Shown in pieces: positions 1-6,805 of a stretch of DNA of 9,745 nt. The notes under the pieces are model-generated. The model was not told where the DNA came from. It saw only the letters and a program-made list of their open reading frames with translations, and made no database searches. The stretch covers positions 1 through 9,745 of the forward strand of contig CAJYBF010000020.1 of NCBI GenBank assembly GCA_913064935.1. The letters are read 5' to 3'. This stretch comes from an uncultured Mollicutes bacterium. GTDB taxonomy: Bacteria > Bacillota_I > Bacilli_A > MAG-NZ. A program made the position numbers and the translations under genes. How positions within the stretch are numbered: position 1 is the first letter of the stretch; each line of letters begins with the position of its first letter.

Positions 1-960
1 AAAATTTTAGATAAAAATAAAGATGTTTTAACTCAGTCAAAATCTCAACTAGTAATTTTACCTGAACCCGAATTTTCAAGTTTTACAGATGCAAGAGATG
101 GCAGAACATATAAAATTGTAAAAATAGGAGAGCAGTGGTGGACGGGAGAGAACTACCGTTATGTAACGGAATCAGGATATTTTGATTATGATACCGACAC
201 ACAAAATGAGACCTATGGAAGTCTGTACTCTCTTGATGCTGCAATACAGAGCTGCCCTGAAGGATGGCACTTGCCTTCCGATGAAGAATGGAGCGAGTTG
301 GAGCTTTATTTAGGTTTATCTGAAGAAGAAGTTGCTGCAGAAGGTAATCGAGGTATCTACGTTGGTGATTTATTAAAATATGATAGCGGATTGGGCTTTG
401 ATGCTTTATTAGGCGGTTATAGAAATTCAGGTTATGATTATAACGCTCATATTGGTTGGGAAGCACATATCTGGACTTCAACTAAAGATGGAAATGGTAT
501 TATAGTAAATGCTACAACAACAAGTAATGCTGGTTTATCTATTCAAGAAAGTGGAACAGCATTATTTCAAGTAAATAATGATGGAAATGTTGGTATTGGT
601 GTAACAAACCCAAATGAAGAACTAAAAGTAATGGATTGGGACTCCCTTTCTGAATTAAATAGTAAATTGATGAATTTTATAGATATAAGTACTGAGTATC
701 ATATGGATTTAGCATCGAAAGCTCATACTATCCACACATTGAAGCGGATTATAGAGTATCCGGACTGTCTCAAAAAAAAATATCTGAACTTAGCAGAATA
801 TAATGCACTGGTGCAAGTAATTCAACTCACAGATAGTAAAACTGAAAAAAAAATTCTTCTGGATTTCTTTCATAACTTGGAAAACCAAGAAAAAGAATCC
901 GAATTTGAATGGTACAATAAATTGGTTCTAAGGGCTAACATGGTGAGGTTATTAGGTTAA
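1..960 (+). CDS. 5'-partial mosaic ORF: FISUMP domain, tail-fibre-like segment, then helical segment
   Basis: The frame is open from base 1, so the start lies outside the window. Three unlike blocks follow in one frame. Bases 82-498 encode a FISUMP (Fib_succ_major, TIGR02145-like) domain: FTDARDG, then KIGEQWWTGENYRY, YGSLYSLDAA, CPEGWHLPSDEEW and GGYRNS are all typical. FISUMP domains occur in surface or secreted proteins of Fibrobacter and Bacteroidota. The domain stops at about WTSTKDGNG, before its usual C-terminal G-SVRC end. Bases 499-630 encode a segment with a VGIGVTNPNEELKV motif, common in phage tail-fibre and Bacteroidota structural proteins. From 631 the protein turns into charged amphipathic helices of Bacillota character until the TAA at 958-960. 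Such in-frame mosaicism is odd; an assembly chimera at about 500 and 630 is as likely as a real fusion. The FISUMP call is firm, the protein as a unit is not. Confidence 0.6.
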   Translation, partial: KILDKNKDVLTQSKSQLVILPEPEFSSFTDARDGRTYKIVKIGEQWWTGENYRYVTESGYFDYDTDTQNETYGSLYSLDAAIQSCPEGWHLPSDEEWSELELYLGLSEEEVAAEGNRGIYVGDLLKYDSGLGFDALLGGYRNSGYDYNAHIGWEAHIWTSTKDGNGIIVNATTTSNAGLSIQESGTALFQVNNDGNVGIGVTNPNEELKVMDWDSLSELNSKLMNFIDISTEYHMDLASKAHTIHTLKRIIEYPDCLKKKYLNLAEYNALVQVIQLTDSKTEKKILLDFFHNLENQEKESEFEWYNKLVLRANMVRLLG

Positions 961-1212
961 GATGAAGAGCATAAGAAGGCTATTGAATTAGTAGATAAAA
1001 CTCTTTGTGAAGCATCGTCAAACCCTGAAATAAAAGTATTAAACAGTCTTTTACTGTACAAGTTTATTTCGAAAATGAAATTAGGAATGATAAAAGAGGC
1101 AGAAGAAGTAAGTGAAATATTATTACAAACAGTAAAACTTGAGGGAAATAGTGTTAGAGAGAAATTTTTTACTGACAGCATCATTGACGATCTTAAAAAA
1201 GCAAAGGATTAA
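631..1212 (+). pseudogene. Helical TPR-like protein interrupted by in-frame TAA
   Basis: From ATG 631 the frame gives 109 codons, then TAA at 958-960. The same frame continues without a break from GAT 961 to TAA 1210-1212 for 83 further codons (DEEHKKAIELVDKTL..., ending in DDLKKAKD). Both halves are amphipathic, Lys/Glu/Leu-rich helices. The part after the stop, with its repeated helix pairs such as KAIELVD and EAEEVSEILL, resembles the TPR-like C-terminal repeats of Rap-type or XRE-linked regulators in Bacillota. No DNA-binding domain is seen, and the N-terminus may be missing at the join near 630. No good ribosome binding site precedes 631 (AAGAACTAAAAGTA). A nonsense mutation in a 193-residue protein or fragment fits best; a sequencing error is also possible. 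The TPR assignment is inference from helix pattern only. Confidence 0.45.
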
Positions 1213-1509
1213 GTTAAGATCTGTTACTTCCAATCGTTGAGCCTGTAGTTAAGGTTAAGGAATCTATCTAACGGAATAGTAAATTAATACTTCTTAAGAC
1301 ATAGGGATAGCCTCTCATCGATTTTTTATTGCAATAGAGATATGTAGACCTTTGTTGTATAATGATGTCGAACTTTGTTTAATGAAATATCATGGTTTGA
1401 CAATTTTCGGACACATATGCCCGTTTTTATAGTTCTTACTTTGATAATCTATAATTGTAAGAAAATATAGGAAGGAGTAATATTCTTTCTAAAAAAAAGG
1501 AGAATTAAA
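1213..1509. other. Intergenic region upstream of the secreted protein gene
   Basis: No gene is visible. The stretch holds a TATAAT at 1358-1363 and another at 1450-1455, either of which could be a -10 element, but neither has a good -35 at 16-18 bases. A TTGACA at 1397-1402 has no -10 at a usable distance. A short imperfect hairpin CGGACA-cata-TGCCCG (1408-1423) is followed by TTTTTAT and could be a weak terminator. No one of these is convincing alone. Confidence 0.3.
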
Positions 1510-1839
1510 ATGAAAAGAAGTATGACATTTGTTCTAATGATTGCAGTTTTATTTGCTACAGTGCTGACGGTTGAAGCTGCACCAGGACCTTTAGTTCCGA
1601 CGCAATTAGTTAATCGTAGTGAATCGCAGTGGGTTTGGGAGCTTGAACATACTTGCTCTGGGTATTATAATTTAGAAGTGGGTGGTAATGGAGTATATCC
1701 GGGGTCAATATCTAGTTATCATTATGAAGCAAGTAATACAAGCGTATCCTGGGGATCTACTTCAGTTACTTGTAAAGCTACAGTCTATGATGATACAAGC
1801 AGGATTATACTTTATGGAGAAAACGGAACAAGTTACTAA
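1510..1839 (+). CDS. Small secreted protein with two cysteines, unknown function
   Basis: The product has 109 residues. The start is fixed by AAAAGGAGA just upstream of ATG 1510. Residues 1-23 are a classic Sec signal peptide: KR, a hydrophobic core (TFVLMIAVLFATVLT), then VEA before A24 as the probable signal peptidase I site. The mature part of about 86 residues has two cysteines (C49 in HTCSGYY, C88 in SVTCKA) that could form one disulfide. It is rich in Ser, Gly, Tyr and Trp and looks beta-stranded; it has no lipobox, anchor or catalytic motif I know. It sits alone between its own upstream region and a strong downstream hairpin, so it is probably monocistronic. It could be a secreted bacteriocin, inhibitor or stress protein; I do not recognise the family. 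That it is a real exported protein is well supported. Confidence 0.8.
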   Translation: MKRSMTFVLMIAVLFATVLTVEAAPGPLVPTQLVNRSESQWVWELEHTCSGYYNLEVGGNGVYPGSISSYHYEASNTSVSWGSTSVTCKATVYDDTSRIILYGENGTSY

Positions 1840-1863
1840 GAAGGTTAGATAAGTAGAGTATTC

Positions 1864-1906
1864 AGAGTAAAAAGATGGTGAGTAAACTTCATTATCTTTT
1901 TACTCT
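1864..1906 (+). terminator. Hairpin terminator after the secreted protein gene
   Basis: AGAGTAAAAAGAT (1864-1876) and ATCTTTTTACTCT (1894-1906) are perfect inverted repeats of 13 bp. The stem extends inwards by five more pairs (two G-T) to about 18 bp with a 7-base loop (1882-1888). No clean run of T follows (AAATATT), although the right arm itself contains TTTTT. The place, 24 bases after the stop codon, fits a terminator or an mRNA 3'-end stabiliser. Confidence 0.6.
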
Positions 1907-1941
1907 AAATATTATAACTTTAGTGTATTCTATATATAGAG

Positions 1942-2013
1942 ACAAATGCAGATTTCACTACTAGGGGAACTAAAATTACTTACCTATTTGATTTAGGTGA
2001 TTCTAAGATTTAA
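1942..2013 (+). pseudogene. Possible remnant of a C-terminal coding fragment
   Basis: The frame 1942-2013 encodes TNADFTTRGTKITYLFDLGD plus SKI and a stop. It has protein-like composition but no start codon or ribosome binding site, and the frame closes shortly upstream. The TYLFDLGD part recalls the TY-YDFGD motif of pRiA4b ORF-3-like plasmid proteins, which is a weak resemblance. It may be a decayed gene end or chance. Confidence 0.15.
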
Positions 2014-2092
2014 CAGTGATGCCTTTAAGGATGCTGAATTTGGGATTAAAATTGTTTGAAAAACTTAACATCATAAAGGAGGATGATAGAAT

Positions 2093-2989
2093 ATGATAAA
2101 TGAACTTAGAAAGATATTCAATACTAAATTTGTGTTATTTGTAATAGTGATTATTTTCATTTCAAGTTTCATAAGTCTGATTTATTTTTATGAGAGAATG
2201 CAAATATATGTTATAGACAATTTTATATCTAATATTGGAGAAGGTGGCACATTTGAGAAGTATTTGAAGTTTCCAGTAGATTTCATTTTTTACCAAATAC
2301 AACAGATTAACCCTCTTTATAACCTGCCACAAGGTGGGGCAGGTCTGGTATTAGTACTTTTGTCAACAGGATACTACTTGACAAGTAAATACAGATTTAG
2401 AGTAGTTAAAACAGAAATAGTTTATCAATCAAAACTGAAGCGTGTTCTCTATGAGTTATTTACATTATTAATTATTAACTCAACAATAATTATTTTTCTT
2501 GCTTTGTTTAATCTACTGTTTGGATACATTGCTCTTAGTTTATTTGATGTATCTAAATATGATATTGAGGTACAGAAGTTTCTATTATATTATTTAGATG
2601 ATTTTCGATTAGATATATATTTTCTTACCTATATGTACCGAATACACTCCTATATAGGAATTGTTTTATTTATGCAATTATTATCATGGCTTATTATTAA
2701 GATAACAAGAGATTCTTTTTATGGACTTTTATAATTTATTATTTTTATGGAAGCAACTATAATTTTTGACAAAATCTATTTGCTTAAGTCTAAATCTTCT
2801 TATAGTTATAGCTTAGTAGATACTTTCTCGGAGAGATTTAAACCTGAGAGAACTTATAATATTCTAAGCGACTATAAAATCTTACTAACTTCATCAGGGA
2901 ATGTTATTGCTTATAATATTTTAATATTTGTCACAGCTATGTTTGTTTTATCAATTGTATATTATAAGGTAAGAGGGGTACGTATATGA
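2093..2989 (+). pseudogene. ABC-2-type permease split by an in-frame TAA
   Basis: ATG 2093 follows AAAGGAGG (2075-2082). The frame runs 213 codons to TAA 2732-2734 and then stays open in the same frame to TGA 2987-2989. Read through, the protein is about 298 residues, close to the 307 of the next permease. Membrane segments are seen at about residues 12-32, 83-96, 121-150 and 186-203, and the stop falls inside the next one (GLL-stop-FIIFMEATIIF). A last segment (AYNILIFVTAMFVLSIVYY) closes the protein, giving the six-helix ABC-2 permease pattern. The second part has an ATG at 2747 but no ribosome binding site. Its end overlaps the next gene as ATGA, which argues that both parts were one gene. 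It would form the membrane channel with the next permease and the ATPase. Either the gene is dead, or the TAA is a sequencing error, or the two halves still assemble. Confidence 0.65.
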
Positions 2990-3909
2990 AAAATGAATTT
3001 AAGCTAACACATAAAATATTTTTTAGTCAGAAATATAGTAGAGCATTACTTATTACACTAACAATAATAATAGCAGTAGGTGTTTTTGTGTACTATAATA
3101 GTAGATTTGATCAGACTATGAAATCTTGGGGTGGAATACCAGGGGTTTTGCGAGAATTTTCCACAGGAGGAAATTCTTATAAAAAGCCTATGATTGCTGA
3201 AGCTCTAAATAGATATTTAAATTGGGATTTTATGATACACAACTTGATAACTATAAGGAGCAAATTATTTTTTATAGTTACGGTAATTTATGCATCATTG
3301 ATAGCGGGTACAGATTATAATTTTAAAACAATAAAATATAAAACAGTATATTCTAATGTTAAATCTACTTATTTAAGTCAATTGCTTTACACTATAATAG
3401 TAACTACAATAATGTATCTTTTTTTTCTTCTTTTGGTGGTTGGGACTATATGGTCTTTTCTTCAGTTTAAGGCTAGTCCTAGTATTGGGATTGAGAATCT
3501 TGATTTCTTAAAAGAATCAATTAAAGAAATGGGATACTGGGGATTGAGTTTTCAGTTATATAAATATTTAGTATTATTGTATGGGTATATGATGTTCTTA
3601 GTTTTAGTTTCTTTTTCACTAACTAAAATATTTAAGAGTATGTATGTACCAATATTTTCTGTTATTGTATATTATTATGTATTTAACTTAAACTGGAATT
3701 TGAATTCAATATTTAATTTCAGTTCATGGATAAATTCAATAGAACTATTTATTTATAATGGTGAACATTTTCCAGGGGGGTTTACTCGTTCAAGTGTTGC
3801 GTTATCACATACACAAGGAATTACATTGCTTATCACAACGTCTTTGTTGCTGGTTATATTTAGCTACATTATAAATGTTAAGATTGATGGAGGAAAACAT
3901 GGGAATTAA
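2986..3909 (+). CDS. ABC-2-type transporter permease
   Basis: The product has 307 residues with six membrane segments at about 20-37, 92-108, 132-158, 192-212, 218-234 and 278-297. Between the first two lies an extended, probably external loop of about 50 residues (FDQTMKSWGGIPGVL...). This is the layout of ABC-2/BcrB-type permeases found in peptide export and bacteriocin self-protection transporters. ATG 2986 overlaps the stop of the preceding permease frame (ATGA) and has GAGGGG (2973-2978) as ribosome binding site, so translation is probably coupled. Its 3' end overlaps the ATPase gene by 11 bases. Substrate cannot be read from the sequence; the nearby peptide-maturation operon makes a peptide plausible. 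The transporter class is confident, the substrate is inference. Confidence 0.8.
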   Translation: MKNEFKLTHKIFFSQKYSRALLITLTIIIAVGVFVYYNSRFDQTMKSWGGIPGVLREFSTGGNSYKKPMIAEALNRYLNWDFMIHNLITIRSKLFFIVTVIYASLIAGTDYNFKTIKYKTVYSNVKSTYLSQLLYTIIVTTIMYLFFLLLVVGTIWSFLQFKASPSIGIENLDFLKESIKEMGYWGLSFQLYKYLVLLYGYMMFLVLVSFSLTKIFKSMYVPIFSVIVYYYVFNLNWNLNSIFNFSSWINSIELFIYNGEHFPGGFTRSSVALSHTQGITLLITTSLLLVIFSYIINVKIDGGKHGN

Positions 3910-4555
3910 ATTTGATAATATTAAGAAAAAGTTTAAAAATAATGAAGTCTTAAAAGGCGTGACATTTGAAGCTAAAGCCGGGGAGGTTACCTGGTTGGTA
4001 GGAGAAAACGGTTGTGGTAAAACAACTTTATTAAAAGCAGCATTAGGTCTTATTAGCAAAGATGATGGAGTTATCGAATTTGATGGTAAGCCATTAAGAA
4101 AAGTAAGAAACGATATCGCGGTTCTTTACGATGATGTTCCATGTTACGAGAATGTTAATGTTAAAACAAATTTATATATACTAAGTAATAGATCAGTTAT
4201 AAAAAAAGAAGAACTTAGTAAAGTAATAAGTGAGTTTGAACTGGAAAAACTTTTAAAACAAAGTGCAGGGAGTTTATCCTTAGGGCAGAAACATAGATTG
4301 CTGATGGCAGCTTGTATGCTGAGAACACCTAAGTATTTCTTTTTAGATGAACCAACAATTGGACTTGATATCAATTCCTTTAATAAAATGGAGAAGTTAT
4401 TCAATGATTTGAAGGAGTCAGGATCAACGATTATTGTAACTGGACATGATTTGATGTATTTAAGTAGAATCGCAGATAAAATAGTTTACCTAAAAGATGG
4501 ATACACAACATATATAGATGAGTTCACTGAAGAAACATTAACAAAGAGTAAGTAG
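3899..4555 (+). CDS. ABC transporter ATP-binding protein
   Basis: This 218-residue nucleotide-binding subunit powers the two adjacent permeases. Walker A is GENGCGKT (residues 35-42), the signature is SLSLGQ (125-130, a variant of LSGGQ), Walker B with catalytic Glu is YFFLDE (146-151), D-loop is GLD (155-157) and the switch histidine is in TGHD (H183). The length is typical for a minimal single-domain ATPase. I chose ATG 3899, giving MGIKFDNIKKKF, because GGAGG (3889-3893) lies 5 bases before it; an in-frame ATG at 3875 lies upstream of that site. The gene overlaps the permease end by 11 bases. All catalytic motifs are intact, so this subunit should be active even if the first permease is broken. 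BcrA/CcmA-like family membership is confident; the transported molecule is unknown. Confidence 0.92.
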   Translation: MGIKFDNIKKKFKNNEVLKGVTFEAKAGEVTWLVGENGCGKTTLLKAALGLISKDDGVIEFDGKPLRKVRNDIAVLYDDVPCYENVNVKTNLYILSNRSVIKKEELSKVISEFELEKLLKQSAGSLSLGQKHRLLMAACMLRTPKYFFLDEPTIGLDINSFNKMEKLFNDLKESGSTIIVTGHDLMYLSRIADKIVYLKDGYTTYIDEFTEETLTKSK

Positions 4556-4833
4556 TGTTTTGTTGTGCTTTTAACATCACTAGTCTGAAGGGATTACTGA
4601 ATGCACCGCTTGAAATAAGCGTTTAGAACGAGTTAAATAGAGGTGGGGGTTTATTAAAATCATCTCCAATATTTAAAAGCCAGTACACCCTATTACAAAC
4701 AATATAATTGGAGAGAAATGGTCAGTCGGAGATGTTTCTAAGTAATAACATAATTAATCATCTAAGTAATGTGAATCTATTTCATCCATCGAAATATCTT
4801 TTTAGTTAGCAACTTTTTAAATATAATAACTTG

Positions 4834-4859
4834 AGCGGACTTATTTGTCCGCTTTTTTT
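4834..4859 (+). terminator. Rho-independent terminator
   Basis: AGCGGAC (4834-4840) and GTCCGCT (4847-4853) form a perfect 7-bp GC-rich stem with a 6-base loop (TTATTT), followed directly by a run of T to 4859. It lies about 280 bases after the ATPase stop, so it ends the transporter transcript or a leader RNA, and isolates it from the downstream operon. Confidence 0.85.
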
Positions 4860-5137
4860 GTCGATTTTGAAAGATAATATATTTGCGTGTAAGTAAAGTA
4901 GCAATGGGAAGAACGTAATGAATGGTTAATTACAAGGATAAATATTTCGAATCATCAATCTTATAATTTATTGAGGAGTTCTAAACTATTTTCTACGTAT
5001 AGGACAATTGCGAATAATATTACTAAGAAATTGATATGATATGGAAATGTTTGTTAGAAATTTTGTAGGTAATGATTCAACTGAAGAATGAACTGGGGGT
5101 GTGTATTAGGAGTTGGACCTGTATTTCAAAAAAAATC

Positions 5138-5169
5138 AATTGTGATAGTTCTTCTAAAGAATTGTGATA
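5138..5169. promoter_or_regulatory. 10-bp direct repeat with 22-bp period upstream of the RiPP-like operon
   Basis: AATTGTGATA occurs at 5138-5147 and again at 5160-5169, exact copies whose starts are 22 bases apart, about two helical turns. Between them is the inverted repeat TTCTT-cta-AAGAA (5149-5161). It lies 40-70 bases before the first radical SAM start. Tandem half-sites on one DNA face suit a dimeric response regulator or similar activator; the regulator is not in the window. Confidence 0.35.
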
Positions 5170-5193
5170 TTGGTTGTCTAAATTTAAAAACGA

Positions 5194-5199
5194 GGGAGG
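5194..5199 (+). promoter_or_regulatory. Ribosome binding site deciding the start of the first radical SAM gene
   Basis: GGGAGG lies 10 bases before ATG 5210. A nearer ATG at 5203 is only 3 bases away and its frame closes after six codons (MINEQQ), so 5210 is the functional start. The six-codon frame overlaps the real start and is probably chance. Confidence 0.65.
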
Positions 5200-5209
5200 A
5201 TTATGATAA

Positions 5210-6283
5210 ATGAGCAACAGTAGTAATGGAAAGCAAACTGGACCTATAATGATTACATTTGACATCACGTATAAATGTACGATTCGTTGTCTTCACTGCT
5301 TCAATAATAGTGGAGAGCATACGAATTTCGAAAATGAAATGACTGATGATGAGGTTATGAAGGTAGCCAGTGACATTCTTAAACTTAAACCTAATATTGT
5401 TTGTATTTGTGGAGGTGAGCCACTTGTAAGGAAGGAACTTGTATATAGAGTTGCAGAACTATTAACTTCTGGGAGCAATGGACAAATTTCTGTTAATATG
5501 GTTACTAACGGAGAATTGCTTACTGAGGAAGTAGCTCAGAAACTGAAAAAGGCTGGGTTAAAAAACGTTCAAGTTAGCTTAGATGGTCATGAAGCGAAAT
5601 ACCACGATTGGCTTAGAAATAAAGTTGGAGCGTTTGGTGCTGCCATAAATGCAATCAAGATGTTTAAAAAACAAGAAATGTTAGTTAGTGTCTCTTCAAC
5701 AACAACAACTAAGACATTGAAACACTATAAAAAAACGATGGAACTATGTCGAAGTATCGGAGTTGATATTTTTAGGATGCAACCTCTAATGCTTCTTGGA
5801 AGAGCTGAAAAAAATTTGAAGGACTACGTTTCCACTTACAGTGATTATCGAGAGGTAGTTACTTACATAAATCATCAAAAAAAAATAAACATTGGGACGG
5901 ATGAAATGAAAACTGAATGGGGGGATCCAATAGATCATTTAGTAAGAGCATCCGCAAAAGAAAACAAATATACTAGTTATTTAGGTGTTAATGCATATGG
6001 AGACATTACGATTTCACCATATATCCCACTTATATTTGGAAATGTAGCAAATAGAAGTCTTCTAGATTATTGGGATTCTGGATTGAATAAGTGTTGGAGT
6101 ATTCCATTATTGAGAGAGTTGGCATCTCTGCCGAAATCCTGTGAGGAGTTAGATTTAACTGAGCATAATAAGAATCTTCCCAAAATGTATAGTGATGGTT
6201 TTATCAATTTGGATTTAATGAAAATAAAGGATTTTCAACAAGTTACATTGCAAAATATTCATAATTACGTGGGGAGTGAGTAA
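5210..6283 (+). CDS. Radical SAM peptide-maturation enzyme without SPASM cysteines
   Basis: The product has 357 residues. The N-terminal radical SAM domain has the [4Fe-4S]-binding CTIRCLHC motif (C23, C27, C30), the SAM-binding GGEPL (68-72), VTNG (98-101) and VSLDG (122-126), all intact. Known enzymes of this superfamily cleave S-adenosylmethionine to a 5'-deoxyadenosyl radical that attacks unactivated carbons. The C-terminal part follows the layout of a SPASM/twitch region (YGDITISPYIPLIFGNV at about 263-279, then SLLDYW) but lacks the cysteines for auxiliary clusters; C295 and C311 are isolated. It is the first gene of the operon, 4 bases ahead of the next start, and lies with a PqqD-like protein and a small hydrophobic peptide, so the precursor peptide is the likely substrate. 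Epimerisation, cross-linking or another chemistry cannot be told from the sequence. Radical SAM call very sure; role in RiPP maturation inferred from context. Confidence 0.88.
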   Translation: MSNSSNGKQTGPIMITFDITYKCTIRCLHCFNNSGEHTNFENEMTDDEVMKVASDILKLKPNIVCICGGEPLVRKELVYRVAELLTSGSNGQISVNMVTNGELLTEEVAQKLKKAGLKNVQVSLDGHEAKYHDWLRNKVGAFGAAINAIKMFKKQEMLVSVSSTTTTKTLKHYKKTMELCRSIGVDIFRMQPLMLLGRAEKNLKDYVSTYSDYREVVTYINHQKKINIGTDEMKTEWGDPIDHLVRASAKENKYTSYLGVNAYGDITISPYIPLIFGNVANRSLLDYWDSGLNKCWSIPLLRELASLPKSCEELDLTEHNKNLPKMYSDGFINLDLMKIKDFQQVTLQNIHNYVGSE

Positions 6284-6287
6284 TCTT

Positions 6288-6788
6288 ATGGAGACAAAGT
6301 ACAAGTTAATTGAAACAAATGATACTGATAAAATAAGCAGTTATATTGAATCAAACAGTGTGTTCACAAATTTGAAGAACAATATGGTGGGAGCATATTG
6401 TAATCCTATTGAGTTTAATGAAGTAATAACAAGACATCGTGTTTTTAACTATGAAGCAATAATATTTACTGAGCAATCAGATTATTGCATTAAATCAATG
6501 TATTACTATATCCAAAAAAATCAATACAATGGCGACTCAAGTTTGGAACTTAGATTGATTGGCAATTTCAATGGAGAAAATCAACTTAAGTTTTTTCAGT
6601 ATACCGTTGAAAAGATTAAAGATATACTGGGAAAACAATGTAAACGACTTAATATTTTATTAGATGAAGAACATTTGCATGATCGACTAGTAGAGCATTT
6701 AGAAAAGTTAAATTTTCAAAAAGAAATTATACTAAAAAATGAATTAGGAGTTAATAAAAACGTAATTAACTTTGTCTACTTTATTTAG
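6288..6788 (+). CDS. Stand-alone GNAT-like accessory protein
   Basis: I chose ATG 6288 (166 residues): GGGGAG at 6271-6276 serves it with an 11-base gap, whereas the in-frame GTG 6276 overlaps that site and the upstream stop. The predicted pattern is helix, strands, a helix over residues 98-115, strand KRLNILLD (119-126), helix HDRLVEHLEKL (131-141), then NFQKEIILKNEL and a final strand. That is the order seen in GNAT-fold acyltransferases, where the LxxxGF-like turn precedes the last strands. The canonical acetyl-CoA loop (Q/RxxGxG/A) is not visible; NFNGENQ (93-99) stands in its place. The C-terminal half aligns by eye with the C-terminal domain of the PqqD-fused protein at 8135-8974. Co-transcribed between two radical SAM genes. 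It may acylate the peptide, or be a catalytically dead scaffold. Fold assignment is moderate; activity unknown. Confidence 0.6.
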   Translation: METKYKLIETNDTDKISSYIESNSVFTNLKNNMVGAYCNPIEFNEVITRHRVFNYEAIIFTEQSDYCIKSMYYYIQKNQYNGDSSLELRLIGNFNGENQLKFFQYTVEKIKDILGKQCKRLNILLDEEHLHDRLVEHLEKLNFQKEIILKNELGVNKNVINFVYFI

Positions 6789-6805
6789 TGATAGGAGAAT
6801 ATTAG

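Larger units (their letters stand above)
4556..5209. other. 654-base intergenic region between the transporter and maturation operons
   Basis: No convincing gene is present on either strand. A small hairpin CGCTT-gaaat-AAGCG (4607-4621) lies about 50 bases after the ATPase stop. CATCTCCAAT (4661-4670) can pair with ATTGGAG (4707-4713) or, by its first half, with GGAGATG (4728-4734), giving two exclusive stems. A clear terminator lies at 4834-4859 and a direct repeat at 5138-5169. TATGAT at 5035-5040 could be a -10 element but lacks a well-spaced -35. The second half (4860-5209) is presumably the promoter region and leader of the downstream operon. Confidence 0.5.

Noticed and set aside
1397..1455. 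TTGACA (1397-1402) with TATAAT (1450-1455) as a sigma-A promoter for the secreted protein gene
   Set aside because: They are 47 bases apart; no usable -10 lies 16-18 bases from the TTGACA, and the TATAAT has no matching -35.
631..2989. Stop-codon reassignment of TAA to explain both interrupted genes
   Set aside because: The intact genes ending at 1839, 3909, 6283, 8131, 8974 and 9235 all use TAA as their stop.
4561..4860. T-box leader ending in the 4834-4859 terminator
   Set aside because: No GGGTGGNACCGCG-like T-box sequence is present, and the next gene is 350 bases beyond the terminator.
5041..5091. 16-codon reading frame (MEMFVRNFVGNDSTEE) in the leader of the RiPP-like operon
   Set aside because: No ribosome binding site precedes it, and its composition is unlike signal or leader peptides; probably chance.
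5203..5223. Six-codon frame MINEQQ overlapping the radical SAM start, as a possible coupling leader peptide
   Set aside because: It lies only 3 bases from the Shine-Dalgarno site, too close for efficient initiation.
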